27,500 nt of DNA from assembly GCA_905221605.1 (NCBI GenBank), contig CAJNDS010002075.1, forward strand, positions 564,539-592,038, given 5' to 3'. This DNA comes from Symbiodinium natans (lineage: Eukaryota > Sar > Dinophyceae > Suessiales > Symbiodiniaceae). Numbering within the stretch: position 1 is the first letter of the stretch; every line of letters begins with the position of its first letter. Below, piece by piece: positions 16,370-24,803 of this stretch. A model generated the notes under the pieces. That model searched no databases. It worked only from the letters and a program-made list of their open reading frames with translations, and was not told where the DNA came from. The position numbers and the translations under genes were made by a program.

Positions 16370-16552
16370 CTAAGAGGTGCTCTGTTCATGCCGGCCACGA
16401 AACCTCTCTGCCCAGTACGGCACAGTGGCAAGCACCACGTTTGATTGGGCATGTACTTCTACATTGTTGCTAGAAGCCAGCCCGAGGCAGCCAGCCTTGG
16501 GGAGCCTGATCTTGCTCAAGCAAGGATACTTCTTGCAGGCTTGTTTGCTCAA
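16370..16552 (-). CDS. coding-like segment, first of two
   Basis: The open minus frame reads SKQACKKYPCLSKIRLPKAG, then NNVEVHAQSNVVLATVPYWA, ending at TAG after EQSTS. The TAG is followed by a second good frame, so splicing or a frameshift is implied. Third-position GC is lower than in the exons. Confidence 0.38.
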   Translation of the reverse strand: MSKQACKKYPCLSKIRLPKAGCLGLASSNNVEVHAQSNVVLATVPYWAERFRGRHEQSTS

Positions 16553-16574
16553 TGCCTGGCCGCCTGCATAAGTG

Positions 16575-16880
16575 TGGCGTTTAGGGCCAGGGCATAGGGC
16601 ATAGGGCTTCGGGCTTCGGGTTTAGGGTTTAGGGTTTAAGGCTTAGGGTTTAAGGTTTAGGGGCTTAGGGCTCTTAGGGCTTAGGGTTTAGGGTTTAGGG
16701 GCTTAGGGCTCTTTGGGCTCAGGGCTTAGGGGCTCAGGGCTCAGGGCCTAGGGCTTAGGGCTTAGGGCTTATCGGGGTTTGGGGCCGAGGCTTCCCTCTG
16801 CCCATCCCAACAAGGCCCCTAAACCCTAAACCCTAAACCCTAAACCCTAAACCCTAAACCCTAAACCCTAAACCCCTAAA
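16575..16880. repeat. TTTAGGG/CTTAGGG degenerate block, then CCCTAAA
   Basis: Plus-oriented degenerate units with many GGGCTTA variants to about 16780, then clean CCCTAAA from about 16815. Confidence 0.88.
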
Positions 16881-16881
16881 C

Positions 16882-16955
16882 CCAGAAAGAGCGCGGTGGA
16901 GCGGCATCTGCATGGCGCCCAGAAGCAGAAGCACCAGGGAGCTGCACTGCGGCCA
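16882..16955 (-). CDS. candidate exon, hydrophobic
   Basis: Acceptor CCGGCCCAG, then WPQCSSLVLLLLGAMQMPLH and RALS, donor GTTTAGGG from the array. A hydrophobic stretch could be a membrane or signal segment. A basic plus frame is also open. Confidence 0.42.
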
Positions 16956-16980
16956 CTGGGCCGGACCCGCCTTCGGAGGG

Positions 16981-17380
16981 TTAGGCTTTAGGGTTTAGGG
17001 TTTAGGGTTTAGGGTTTAGGGTTTAGGGTTTAGGGTTTAGGGTTTAGGGTTGAGGGTTTAGGGTTTAGTTTTTTTTTTTTTGGGGGGGGGGGGGGAGTTT
17101 GAGGAGTTTAGGGGGGTTTAAGGGTGTCTAAGAGTAGAGCATTCAGGAGTTTAGGGGTTTAGGAGTTCAGGAGTTTAAGGCGTTCGGGCTTGGGAGTTTA
17201 GGGGTGTAGGAGTCTAGGAGTTTGGGGTTCGGGGTGGGCCCGCCTTTTTCAGCGAAGTGATCAGAGGAAAGATGCCTCAACCTTAACCCTAGTTAAATCC
17301 GAAACCCGAAGCATTAAGCGGACGCGCTAAACCCTAAGGCAAAAACGAGCCTTAACCCCTAAACCCCCTAAACCCCGTAA
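16981..17380 (+). repeat. TTTAGGG array, T/G run, degenerate repeat
   Basis: Clean TTTAGGG to about 17069, then a T11G14 tract, then degenerate TTTAGGAG-like units. No exon found. Confidence 0.85.
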
Positions 17381-17531
17381 ACCCCCTAGGCCTCGTGAGC
17401 CCAGTAAACCCCCTAAAACCCCTAAAACCACTCTCTCACACCCCCCACCCCAAGCCCTATACCAATAAACCAACCCGAAGATCCCCAAAACCCCAAACCC
17501 CTAAACCCCAAACCCCGAAACCCTTTACCCC

Positions 17532-17697
17532 CTTAGGGTACTTACATCGTCCCTTAGTCTGCGCCCGGGGGACCCCTTACATACCTCTTGTATACCCTGT
17601 ACAACCCAAGGCCCATACATCAGAACCCTGTAAAGAAGGCAAGGAACCATATTAAAGGACAATGTAACATATTGAAGGACCATGTAACTACCCTAAG
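17532..17697. mobile_element. foldback (MITE-like) element, family A, second copy
   Basis: The left end CTTAGGGTACTTACATCGTC and right end ending GGACCATGTAACTACCCTAAG are inverted copies, matching the element at 8473-8622. TACCC occurs beside both ends, one base outside, as a possible short target duplication. Confidence 0.65.
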
Positions 17698-17965
17698 ATA
17701 CCCTAAACCTTATATCCCAAACCCCTAAACCCTAAACCCCAAACCCTTAACCCCCGAACCCCTAAACCCGAAACCCCAAACCCCTAAAGCCCAAACCCCA
17801 AACCCCAAACTCCTAAACCCTAAACCCTAAACCCCTAAACCCCTAAACTCTAACCCCCAAACCCCAAAACCCTTAACCCCTAAACCCCAAACCCCTAAAC
17901 CCCAAACCCCTATACCCTAAACCCTAAACCCTAAATTCTGAACCCAAAACCCCGTATGAAACCCT
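17698..17965 (-). repeat. CCCTAAA and CCCCTAAA array
   Basis: Degenerate 7- and 8-base units. A plus open frame at 17395-17655 upstream is a repeat by-product. Confidence 0.88.
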
Positions 17966-17977
17966 AAGAGGCTGGAC

Positions 17978-18040
17978 GCCTTTCCCTGGTTGATCTGAGT
18001 CTTCGCCACCTCGAAGATAGCCCAAGAGGCCGCCTCAGGG
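17978..18040 (-). CDS. candidate exon
   Basis: Acceptor CCCTGACAG, one base, then PEAASWAIFEVAKTQINQGK, donor GTCCAG. 16 of 20 codons end in G or C. Usual array order. Confidence 0.56.
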
Positions 18041-18370
18041 CTGTCAGGGCTTTAGGGGCTTAGGCGGTTTTTAGGGGTTTTAGGGTGGAGGGCTTTAGGA
18101 TTGAGAGGTTTAGGCGGTTTTGAAGGGGTTTAGGGTTGGGGATTTTAGGAGTTAGGGGTTTAGGCTTTTGGGGGTTCAGGCTTTGGGCTTTTATGGTTGA
18201 GGGGTTTAGGGTTTAGGGTTTTAAAAGTTTCATGTTAAACGTCTTCGTATTAAGAGGCCTGTTTGGGGCTTAGAGGATTCTATAGGGATCCTGGGTTTAG
18301 GGCAGTGCGCGCAGTACATTCGGGTATTGGAGACACGACCGTATCTCTTCATGAACCCTAAACCCCAAAC
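18041..18370 (+). repeat. degenerate TTTAGGG-like sequence
   Basis: Highly mutated G-rich units, then unique sequence (18228-18355) without a clear exon, then short CCCTAAA units. Confidence 0.75.
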
Positions 18371-18409
18371 CCGAAACCCTAAACCCTAAACCCGAACCCC
18401 TGAGTCCAC

Positions 18410-18451
18410 CTGCTGCACCGCCATGGTCCCTGGTGCGTTGCTGGGCATCGC
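18410..18451 (-). CDS. candidate exon
   Basis: 42 bases, phase 0: acceptor CATCGCCAG, AMPSNAPGTMAVQQ, donor GTGG. Usual array order. Confidence 0.48.
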
Positions 18452-18750
18452 CTGGCGATGGCACTAGATGGGGTTTAGGGTTTTAAGGATCTAGGGCTTT
18501 AAGGGTCTTTGAAGGCTTTTAAGGGTTTTAAGGACTTTGACGGTTTTAAGGGTTTAGGTTTTTAAGGGTTTGGGTGTTGGAGGGGGGTAAGGTTTAAGGG
18601 CTTTGGGGCTTTCTAACGGACAGTCCCAGGCCCTAAACCCTAAACCCTATACCATAAACCCTAAACCCTATACCCTAAACCCTGAACCCTGAACCCTAAA
18701 CCCTAAACCCTAAACCCTGAACCCTAAACCCTAAACCCTAAACCCTAAAC

Positions 18751-18809
18751 GCAAGCGCCAGTTGGCTCCGGAGGGCCTCCTCGTAGTCTGTTGAGGGTTT
18801 GTTGCCCAT
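18751..18809 (-). CDS. candidate exon with repeat-derived donor
   Basis: The minus frame reads MGNKPSTDYEEALRSQLAL and ends at GTTTAGGG. The best acceptor is CCTCAACAG (start 18787); the frame is open further to 18809. Confidence 0.47.
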
Positions 18810-18813
18810 ACCA

Positions 18814-18955
18814 CCCCAGGTTTAGGGTTTAGGGTTTAGGGTTTAGGGTTTAGGGTTTAGGGTTTAGGGTTTAGGGTTTAGGGTTTAGGGTTTAGGGTTT
18901 AGGGTTTAGGGTTTAGGGTTTAGGGTTTAGGGTTTAGGGTTTAGGGTTTAGGGTT
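18814..18955 (+). repeat. TTTAGGG array
   Basis: About 20 perfect units ending directly against the next coding island. Confidence 0.98.
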
Positions 18956-19042
18956 CCTCGCGTCCCCCGAGCCACCACTCTCCTCGCTGTCGGAGGAGGA
19001 GAACTCCACATTCGCGGCCTGCGAGGATGAACCAGGAGATAC

Positions 19043-19198
19043 CTTCGGACGAGCCACAGGCAGAGTTTTTCGAGCATTCTCCGTCCGGTGGAATTCTTCG
19101 GCGCATGTCTTGATCTCCTGACCTATGAGGTCCCATACAGCAAGCATCTCCCATTCTTCTGCGCTGTCGTCGTCCACTCGCCCTACATGCTGAGACAT
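19043..19198 (-). CDS. candidate exon or small gene start, acidic protein
   Basis: The open frame starts MSQHVGRVDDDSAEEWEMLA, then LIGQEIKTCAEEF, and continues to a donor AAG then GTATCT at 19043. The frame actually stays open to about 18944 with a Ser/Asp/Glu-rich tail. An acceptor CTCAG at 19190 would remove the first Met. Arrays are in the reverse of the usual order, as expected if a transcript began here. Product unknown. Confidence 0.5.
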
Positions 19199-19199
19199 C

Positions 19200-19304
19200 C
19201 TAAACCCTAAGCCCTAAGCCCTAAACCCTAAACCCTAAGCCCTAAACCCTAAACCTTAAACCCTAGGCCCTAAACCCTAAACCCTAAACCCTAAACCCTA
19301 AACG
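19200..19304 (-). repeat. CCCTAAA array
   Basis: Clean units with CCCTAAG variants. Confidence 0.95.
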
Positions 19305-19308
19305 GGAC

Positions 19309-19386
19309 CCCGCCTTCGCCAACTCCAGGAGCTCCACGAAGCCGTCCACGCCGCCCAGGACGTACGCCAGCCTCAGAGCTCCCAAA
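19309..19386 (-). CDS. candidate exon
   Basis: Acceptor CCCGTCTCAG, one base, then LGALRLAYVLGGVDGFVELL then ELAKA, donor GTCCCG. 23 of 25 codons end in G or C. The helical, leucine-rich peptide could belong to a solenoid repeat protein; this is inference. Confidence 0.6.
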
Positions 19387-19394
19387 CTGAGACG

Positions 19395-19585
19395 GGGGTT
19401 TAGGGTTTAGGGTTTAGGGTTTAGGGTTTAGGGTTTAGGGTTTAGGGTTTAGGGTTTAGGGTTTAGGGTTTAGGGTTTAGGGTTTAGGGTTTAGGGTTTA
19501 GGGTTTAGGGTTTAGGGTTTAGGGTTTAGGGTTTATTGTTTGGTTTAGGGTTTAGGGTTTAGGGTTCAGGGTGTAGGGTTTAGGG
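19395..19585 (+). repeat. TTTAGGG array
   Basis: About 22 clean units, then variants. 19586-20140 is a mixture of degenerate TTTAGGG, then CCCTAAA and CCCTCAAA units with no exon called. Confidence 0.93.
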
Positions 19586-20147
19586 GGCTTGGGGCTTTTG
19601 GGGGTTTAGGGTTCAGGGTTTAGGGCTTTTGGGGTTTCGGGTTTCGGGTTTAAGGCTTAGGACTTAATGTTTAGGCCTGGTGGGGGTTTTCGGGTTTTGG
19701 GTGCCGGGGGGGGCTTAGGGGTTTATGGGGTTTAGGGGCTTTTCGGGGTGTAGGGATGTAGGGATTTTGCCCTAAACCCTAAGGATTAAACCCTGCACCG
19801 GGATCGGGTTTAGGGTTTTCCTTACCCGAAACACTAAACCCCGAACCCTAAACCCGAAACCCTTGACCCTAAACCCTAAACTGATCAGGGTTTAGGGTTT
19901 GGGGGGCTTTGGGGGGGGGGGCTAAAGATAGCCATGCCCGTGAAATAAAATTCCTAACTGGGGCTTATCCTACTTTAAGAACCCTATCGAATAAACCCTA
20001 AACCCTCAAGCCGCAAAAACTCTCAAACCCTAAGCCCCAAACCCTGAAGCCCTCAAACCCCAAAAACTCTGAAACCCTAAACCCTCAAACCCCAAAAAGT
20101 CTGAAACCCTAAACCCTAAACCCTAAACCTCCAAGCCCCTCAAAAAC

Positions 20148-20220
20148 CCTCAAATGGGCCCCGGGCCAGGCGCCCTCTTCCAAGAGTCGATCGTGGCGCG
20201 GGTTCGCGGCCATGGCCTTG
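20148..20220 (-). CDS. candidate exon
   Basis: Acceptor CCAAGTAG, one base, then KAMAANPRHDRLLEEGAWPG, donor GTTTTTGAG. 20 of 24 codons end in G or C; another frame is also open. Usual array order. Confidence 0.42.
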
Positions 20221-20469
20221 CTACTTGGAGGGTGGAGGGTTTAGGGCTTAGGGTTTAGGGTTTAGGGCTTTAGGGCTTAGGTTTCGGGGTGTAGGGTTTT
20301 GGGTCTTAAGGCTTTAGGGTTTCAGAGCTTTTGGGGGGTTTAGGCGGGCAGTGGTGACTGCTTGGTAGGACACGTGGAGCTATACCCCTAACCGTCTAAA
20401 CACCAGCTGAACTCCCCAACCCGAACACCCAAACCCTAACCCTAAACCCCAAACCCGAAACCCCAAAAC

Positions 20470-20540
20470 CCAAGAAAGCCACAGCTCCTCGCCCTGGCTC
20501 AGTTTTATGGGCTGCACAGGCCAAATGAGGATGGCAGTTG
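20470..20540 (-). CDS. candidate exon
   Basis: Strong acceptor CTTCAACTTCGCAG, two bases completing the codon left open by the exon at 20726, then TAILIWPVQPIKLSQGEELW and LSW, donor GTTTTGGGG. One of the most convincing exons. Confidence 0.62.
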
Positions 20541-20725
20541 CTGCGAAGTTGAAGGTATATTGAGCACACAGACTATTGCCTAACCCTGATCTGGAGGCAA
20601 CTAAGTCCCCTAATTGGGGAAACTGGGCTTCTAAGCCTAAAGCCCTAAGCCCTAACTCTACACCCTAAACCCTAAACCCTAAACCCCAAACCCTAAACCC
20701 TCACGGCTGGCATCTCAAGGAAAAC

Positions 20726-20786
20726 CTTGCGCCCCCAAGGCAGCGGCCGCCGCGATGGCTGCCATGCCGCCGTCGTCCCGCATCCA
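20726..20786 (-). CDS. candidate exon
   Basis: Acceptor ATCCCGGCAG, WMRDDGGMAAIAAAAALGAQ, one base, donor GTTTTCC. 17 of 20 codons end in G or C. In phase with the exons on either side (21290-21353 and 20470-20540). Confidence 0.63.
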
Positions 20787-20819
20787 CTGCCGGGATACCT
20801 GGTGCGAAGTAGGGGCTTC

Positions 20820-20945
20820 ATAGGGTTTAGGGTTTAGGGTTTTAGGGTTTAGGGTTTAGGGTTTAGGATTTAGGGTTTAGGGTTTAGGGCTTAGGGCTTA
20901 GGGCTTAGGGCTTAAGGCTTAGGGCTTAAGGCTTAGGGCTTGGGG
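20820..20945 (+). repeat. TTTAGGG and CTTAGGG array
   Basis: Clean units then GGGCTTA variants. 20946-21195 is degenerate CCCTAAA with no exon; a clean CCCTAAA array follows at 21208-21290. Confidence 0.93.
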
Positions 20946-21289
20946 GTTTAGAGTTTGGGTTTGAGGGTTTGGGGTAAGAATCTGGGGGTCTGGGATCGTC
21001 CTGAACCCCAAACCCTACACCCTACACCCTAGAACCCCTAAACCCTGAACTCTAAACCCTAAGCCTTTAACCCTGAGCCCTAAACCCTAAACCCTCAACT
21101 CCAAAACTTCTCAAAACCCTCAATTCCAAAGGCCCACACCCCGCAAGAAGCCCTACCCTAAACCCCAAACCCGTGGAACCTGTAGGTTTGGCTTCAATTC
21201 TGGTGCCTAAACCCTAAACCCTAAACCCTAAACCCTAAACCCTAAACCCTAAACCCTAAACCCTAAACCCTAAACCCTAAACCCTAAAC

Positions 21290-21353
21290 CCGGGGGAAAG
21301 TCTTGCGAAGCCTCGCCTCGCTCTGCTTCCCAACATGCCGCAGAGCCCAGACC
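21290..21353 (-). CDS. candidate exon with repeat-derived donor
   Basis: Acceptor CCACTGAG, one base, then VWALRHVGKQSEARLRKTFP and R, ending in phase 0 at donor GTTTAGGG. A second frame (GLGSAACWEAERGEASQDFP) is also open. Confidence 0.5.
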
Positions 21354-21361
21354 CTCAGTGG

Positions 21362-21560
21362 CTTAGGGGTTTAGGGTTTAGGGTTTGGGGTTTAGGGTTT
21401 TGGGTTTAGGGTTTAGGGTTTAGGGTTTAGGGTTTAGGGTTTAGGGTTCAGGGTTTAGGGTTTAGGGTTTAGGGTTTAGGGTTTGGGGTTTAGGGTTTGG
21501 GGTTTAGGGTTTTGGGTTTAGGGTTTAGGGTTTAGGGTTTAGGGTTTGGGGTTTTCAGGG
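21362..21560 (+). repeat. TTTAGGG array
   Basis: Clean units mixed with TTTGGGG and TTTTGGG. Confidence 0.95.
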
Positions 21561-21747
21561 TTGAGGGCCTTAGGCTGATCAGGGTTCAGGGCTTCGGGGT
21601 TAGGGGGTTTGGAGGGGCGTAGGTGTGGGCCTTGGGGTTGGAGGAGTTCGAGTGTCAGGGGTTTTTTGGCGCTCGGGTCTACTGCTTCGGGGTGTAAGGC
21701 TTTTGGGTCGAGGGAGTCTATGGCTGGGGAATTGAGGGGGGGTTAGG

Positions 21748-21831
21748 GGTTTGGGGTTTCGGGGTTTCGGGGTTTCGGGGTTTCGGGGTTTCGGGGTTTC
21801 GGGGTTTCGGGGTTTCGGGGTTTCGGGGTTC
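21748..21831 (+). repeat. TTTCGGGG 8-bp block
   Basis: About ten identical 8-base units. The minus frame through it (ETPKPRNP repeats) is a repeat by-product. 21560-21747 and 21832-21930 are G-rich unique sequence with no exon called. Confidence 0.95.
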
Positions 21832-21930
21832 AGGGCCGAGGGCTTCAGTGTTAAGGGGTTCAGGTAAAGGTGTGCCCTTCAAATAGACAAGCAACGGAAG
21901 CCCTCGGCTTGAAGGCACCCTCAACCCTCA

Positions 21931-22080
21931 ACCCTTAGCCCCAAACCCTAAACCCCAAACCCTAAACCCTCCCAAACCCTGGGCCCCAAATCCTAAGCCC
22001 CAAACCCTAAACCCCAAACCCTAAACCCGAAACCCTTAACCCTAAACCCTAAACCCCAAACCCTAAACCCTAAACCCGAA
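21931..22080 (-). repeat. CCCTAAA and CCCCAAA array
   Basis: Alternating and degenerate units. Confidence 0.92.
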
Positions 22081-22094
22081 GCCCCGAACCTTAC

Positions 22095-22145
22095 TGAGTT
22101 TCTTGAGGCTTGGACCAGGCTTTCGGGAGGATCCAGGGCCTTGCC
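22095..22145 (-). CDS. candidate exon with consensus donor
   Basis: 51 bases, phase 0: acceptor AAAGCCTCAG, GKALDPPESLVQASRNS, then GTAAGG, a perfect consensus donor. Confidence 0.55.
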
Positions 22146-22255
22146 CTGAGGCTTTGGGGCTCAGGGCTTAAGGTTTAGGGTTGAGGCCTAGGTGTTTAGG
22201 GTTTTGGGCTAGCCCTAAACCCTAAACCCTAAACCCCACACCCTAAACCCTAAAC

Positions 22256-22334
22256 CCCGAAAGGCCCCGGGCTTGTCATAGGCGACCGCGGCGGTGCTGG
22301 GGTTCTGCCGCAAGGTGTCCACTAGCGCATGGAC
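22256..22334 (-). CDS. candidate exon
   Basis: Acceptor CCCGCTGAG, VHALVDTLRQNPSTAAVAYD then KPGAF, donor GTTTAGGG from the array, or GTCGCC at an earlier codon border (in phase with 22145). 22 of 25 codons end in G or C. Reminiscent of an armadillo/HEAT helix but not assignable. Confidence 0.58.
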
Positions 22335-22369
22335 CTCAGCGGGAGGTTTAGGGTTTAGGATCCCCAACC

Positions 22370-22590
22370 CTTTTGGGGTTTAGGGTTTAGGGTTTAGGGT
22401 TTAGGGTTTAGGGTTTGGGGTTTGGGGTTTGGGGTTTGGGGTTTAGGGGGGTTTAGGGTTTCGGGTTTGGGGTTTAGGGTTTAGGGTATAGGGTGTCAGG
22501 TGTTAGGGTCTAGGCGTTTAGGGTTTAGGCTTTTAAGGCTTTGAGCTTTTAGGGTTGTAGGGTTTTAGGGTTTTAGGGTTTAGGACTGTA
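22370..22590 (+). repeat. TTTAGGG, TTTGGGG and TTTTAGGG blocks
   Basis: Short consecutive blocks of three variants, then inverted CCCTAAA at 22594-22646. Confidence 0.93.
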
Positions 22591-22654
22591 GGGCCCTAAA
22601 CCCTAAACCCTACACCCTAAACCCTAAACCCTAAACCCTAAACCCCTAAGAGGC

Positions 22655-22737
22655 TGGGGGGTTAGGGAGGTCATGGTCTGGAGGTTTAGGGGAGGGGCTT
22701 CCAGCAGCAGCCACCCCCGAAGGCCCCGAAACCACAC
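22655..22737 (-). CDS. possible exon
   Basis: The minus frame reads VWFRGLRGWLLLEAPPLNLQ then TMTSLTPQ. Neither acceptor nor donor is clear. Confidence 0.33.
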
Positions 22738-22744
22738 CCTCAAG

Positions 22745-22866
22745 CCCTCAAAACCCTAAACCCTAAGCCCTAAACCCTAAACCCTAAACTCTAAACCCTA
22801 AACTCTAAACCCTAAACTCTAAACCCTAGCTCCTAAACCCTAAACCCTAAACCCTAAACCCTAAAC
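22745..22866 (-). repeat. CCCTAAA array with CCCTAAACTCTAAA 14-mer
   Basis: An internal 14-base higher-order unit (near 22783-22828) sits between clean CCCTAAA units. Confidence 0.95.
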
Positions 22867-22962
22867 GCTAGACCCTTGATTGCCTCCTTGGAGGGTCGGA
22901 GACTTAGCAAATCGGCACGAAGTAGGAGTGAGAAGTACCCGAAGAGGGGCTTTTGGGCTTTC
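22867..22962 (-). CDS. candidate 96-base exon
   Basis: Acceptor TTATGATGCAG, exactly 32 codons reading ESPKAPLRVLLTPTSCRFAK then SPTLQGGNQGSS, donor GTTTAGGG from the array. Phase 0 at both ends. Confidence 0.58.
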
Positions 22963-23041
22963 CTGCATCATAACCCCCTACTGCAAACTACAGGGTTTAG
23001 GGTTTAGGGTTTAGGGTTTAGGATATAGGGTTTAGGGTTAC

Positions 23042-23099
23042 TATGTCCCCGGATCCTCCAAGCAGCAATAGCCTGATTGGCAACAATTTCGGGTCGAAC
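23042..23099 (-). CDS. candidate exon
   Basis: The minus frame reads VRPEIVANQAIAAWRIRGH, donor GTAACC at the array edge. The acceptor is unclear (an internal CAG at 23062 is possible). Confidence 0.48.
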
Positions 23100-23165
23100 G
23101 GTTTAGGGTTAAGGGTTCGCTGAGCCTGTAAGTAGGATTCAAAGCCGCAGCGCTCCCCTTCCGAC

Positions 23166-23200
23166 GGCGTCATAGCGGTTGCCGACGTGACGTGCCAAGT
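23166..23200 (-). CDS. candidate short exon
   Basis: After GGCTACTTAG, two bases and LARHVGNRYDA, donor GTCGGAAGG. If not spliced the frame goes on GRGALRL to a TGA. Confidence 0.42.
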
Positions 23201-23209
23201 CTAAGTAGC

Positions 23210-23570
23210 CCCAAACCTTAACACCCAAAAACACAAAGACCCTAACACCCTAAAGCCCTCAACCCTAAACACCGAAACCCAAAAGACCCTAAGCTTGCGA
23301 ATAGCAGGGTTTTTTTTTCGGCATGGCTTCTTCTTAGGGGTTAGGGATGAAGATGCCCCAATCATCGGTTCCCTGCTACCCCCCCTTCTATACTACCCCC
23401 CCCCCCCCCCAAAAAAAAAAACAACCATAAACCTAAACCACCTAGACCCCCGCCCAACTTCAAAGATGGTCCTGGTGACACGACGTGTCTGGGTGGCGCC
23501 CGTGACTGGAAAAAGAACAGCTGGCGAGGATTTTTAGACCCTAAGGCCCAAACCATCAACCCTAAACCCT
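23210..23570. other. unique sequence with C and A runs
   Basis: No convincing exon. Contains CCCTAA-like remnants, a T run (23311), and a C run followed by an A run (23395-23421). Confidence 0.6.
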
Positions 23571-23580
23571 AAACCCAGAC

Positions 23581-23628
23581 GCCCGTTGAACGAGTGACGC
23601 GGAGATGCACATCTCCTTCGAACTCGCT
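23581..23628 (-). CDS. candidate exon
   Basis: 48 bases, phase 0: acceptor GGGTATGCAG, SEFEGDVHLRVTRSTG, donor GTCTGGG. In phase with the exon at 23701-23761. Confidence 0.5.
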
Positions 23629-23700
23629 CTGCATACCCCTAAACACAAAACTCTAAACCCTAAACCCTAAACACAACACCTTCAAGCCTAAACCCTACAC

Positions 23701-23761
23701 CGCGGAGCGGGGCAGGGCGTCTACGTGTGCATCCTCGTCGTGCACATCCTCCTCGGGGGGG
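23701..23761 (-). CDS. candidate exon
   Basis: Acceptor CGTTTTCGCAG, one base, then PPEEDVHDEDAHVDALPRSA, donor GTGTAGGG. Acidic, 16 of 20 codons ending in G or C. Confidence 0.6.
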
Positions 23762-23839
23762 CTGCGAAAACGAGGATGGTGGGTGCGCGTAATCAATAGC
23801 CGCACAGGAACTTCTGGAAAATCATCAACTCCAAGCCTT

Positions 23840-24075
23840 TAGGTCTAGGGTTTAGGGTTTCGGGTTTAGGGTGTAGGGTTTAGGGTTTAGGGTTTAGGGT
23901 GTAGGGTGTAGGGTTTAGGGTTTAGGGTTTCGGGTTTAGGGTTTAGGGTGTAGGGTTTAGGGTTTAGGGTTTAGGGTGTAGGGTTTAGGGTTTAGGGTTT
24001 AGGGTTTAGGGTTTAGGGTTTAGGGTTTAGGGTTTAGGGTTTAGGGTTTAGGGATAAGGGATAAGGGTTTAGGGT
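23840..24075 (+). repeat. TTTAGGG array with GTGTAGGG variants
   Basis: Clean units with recurring TGTAGGG and TTTCGGG. 24076-24260 is degenerate A- and C-rich sequence without a gene, and short arrays follow at 24255-24310. Confidence 0.95.
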
Positions 24076-24424
24076 TCGAGCCCGAACCCCAAACCCTTCT
24101 TGCTCAACCGCCAACACCCAAGCCCGAACTCCCCAACTTCACAAACCCGAAATCCCAAATCCTCAGTCCCAACCGAAACCCGAAACTCAAGCGACTGAAC
24201 CCAAAAAAACCAAGAACCCGGGAGTCGACACCCTCGAAAGCCCGAAAGGTCTTAGGGTGAGGGGTTTAGGGTTTAGGGTTTAGGGTTAAGGGTTTAGGGT
24301 TTAGGGTTTAGGGGCCGACTATCTATGCGACCCAACATCCCAAACATTCGTCAACCCAAAGCCCGAAACCCTGAACCCTAGACCCCCAAGGCCCCCAATC
24401 CCTGAACCCTCCGAGCCCCCGGAC

Positions 24425-24462
24425 CAGTGCTTTGCAAGAGCCTGGCCACGGGTCCCGGGTCA
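24425..24462 (-). CDS. possible exon
   Basis: After CCCTCAAAAG, two bases and TRDPWPGSCKAL, donor GTCCGG. The frame DPGPVARLLQSTG is also open. Confidence 0.3.
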
Positions 24463-24562
24463 CTTTTGAGGGTTGTGGTCTTTGGGGCTTAGGGTTTAGG
24501 GTTCAGGGCTTAGGCCTTAGGATTTGGAGTTTAGGGTTCAGGGTGTATTGCTTAGGGTTCAC

Positions 24563-24612
24563 CCTCGGGTCAGTGGGTCGGTTATCTCAACGGTGACCGC
24601 TTTGTTGGATGC
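24563..24612 (-). CDS. candidate exon
   Basis: Acceptor GTGAGAACAG, ASNKAVTVEITDPLTR and two bases, donor GTGAAC. The peptide is strongly protein-like. Confidence 0.5.
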
Positions 24613-24803
24613 CTGTTCTCACGCCTACTTCAGAGATGTTGTCTGCCGGCTAGGGCTTAGGGAAGAGGGTCCCCCAAGCCTTGATCCCCTAATTCTCAGA
24701 AATAGACCCTAAACCCGAAGGCCCTAAACCCTAAACCCCTAAACCTTGAGCCCTTTTGAGGGTCGAGGGTTTAGGGTTTAGGGTTTAGGGCCTATGATCC
24801 TCT

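Noticed and set aside
22256-22334. Naming the gene an armadillo/HEAT repeat protein
   Set aside because: A few helical, alanine- and leucine-rich peptides fit, but no repeat period can be shown from isolated exons.
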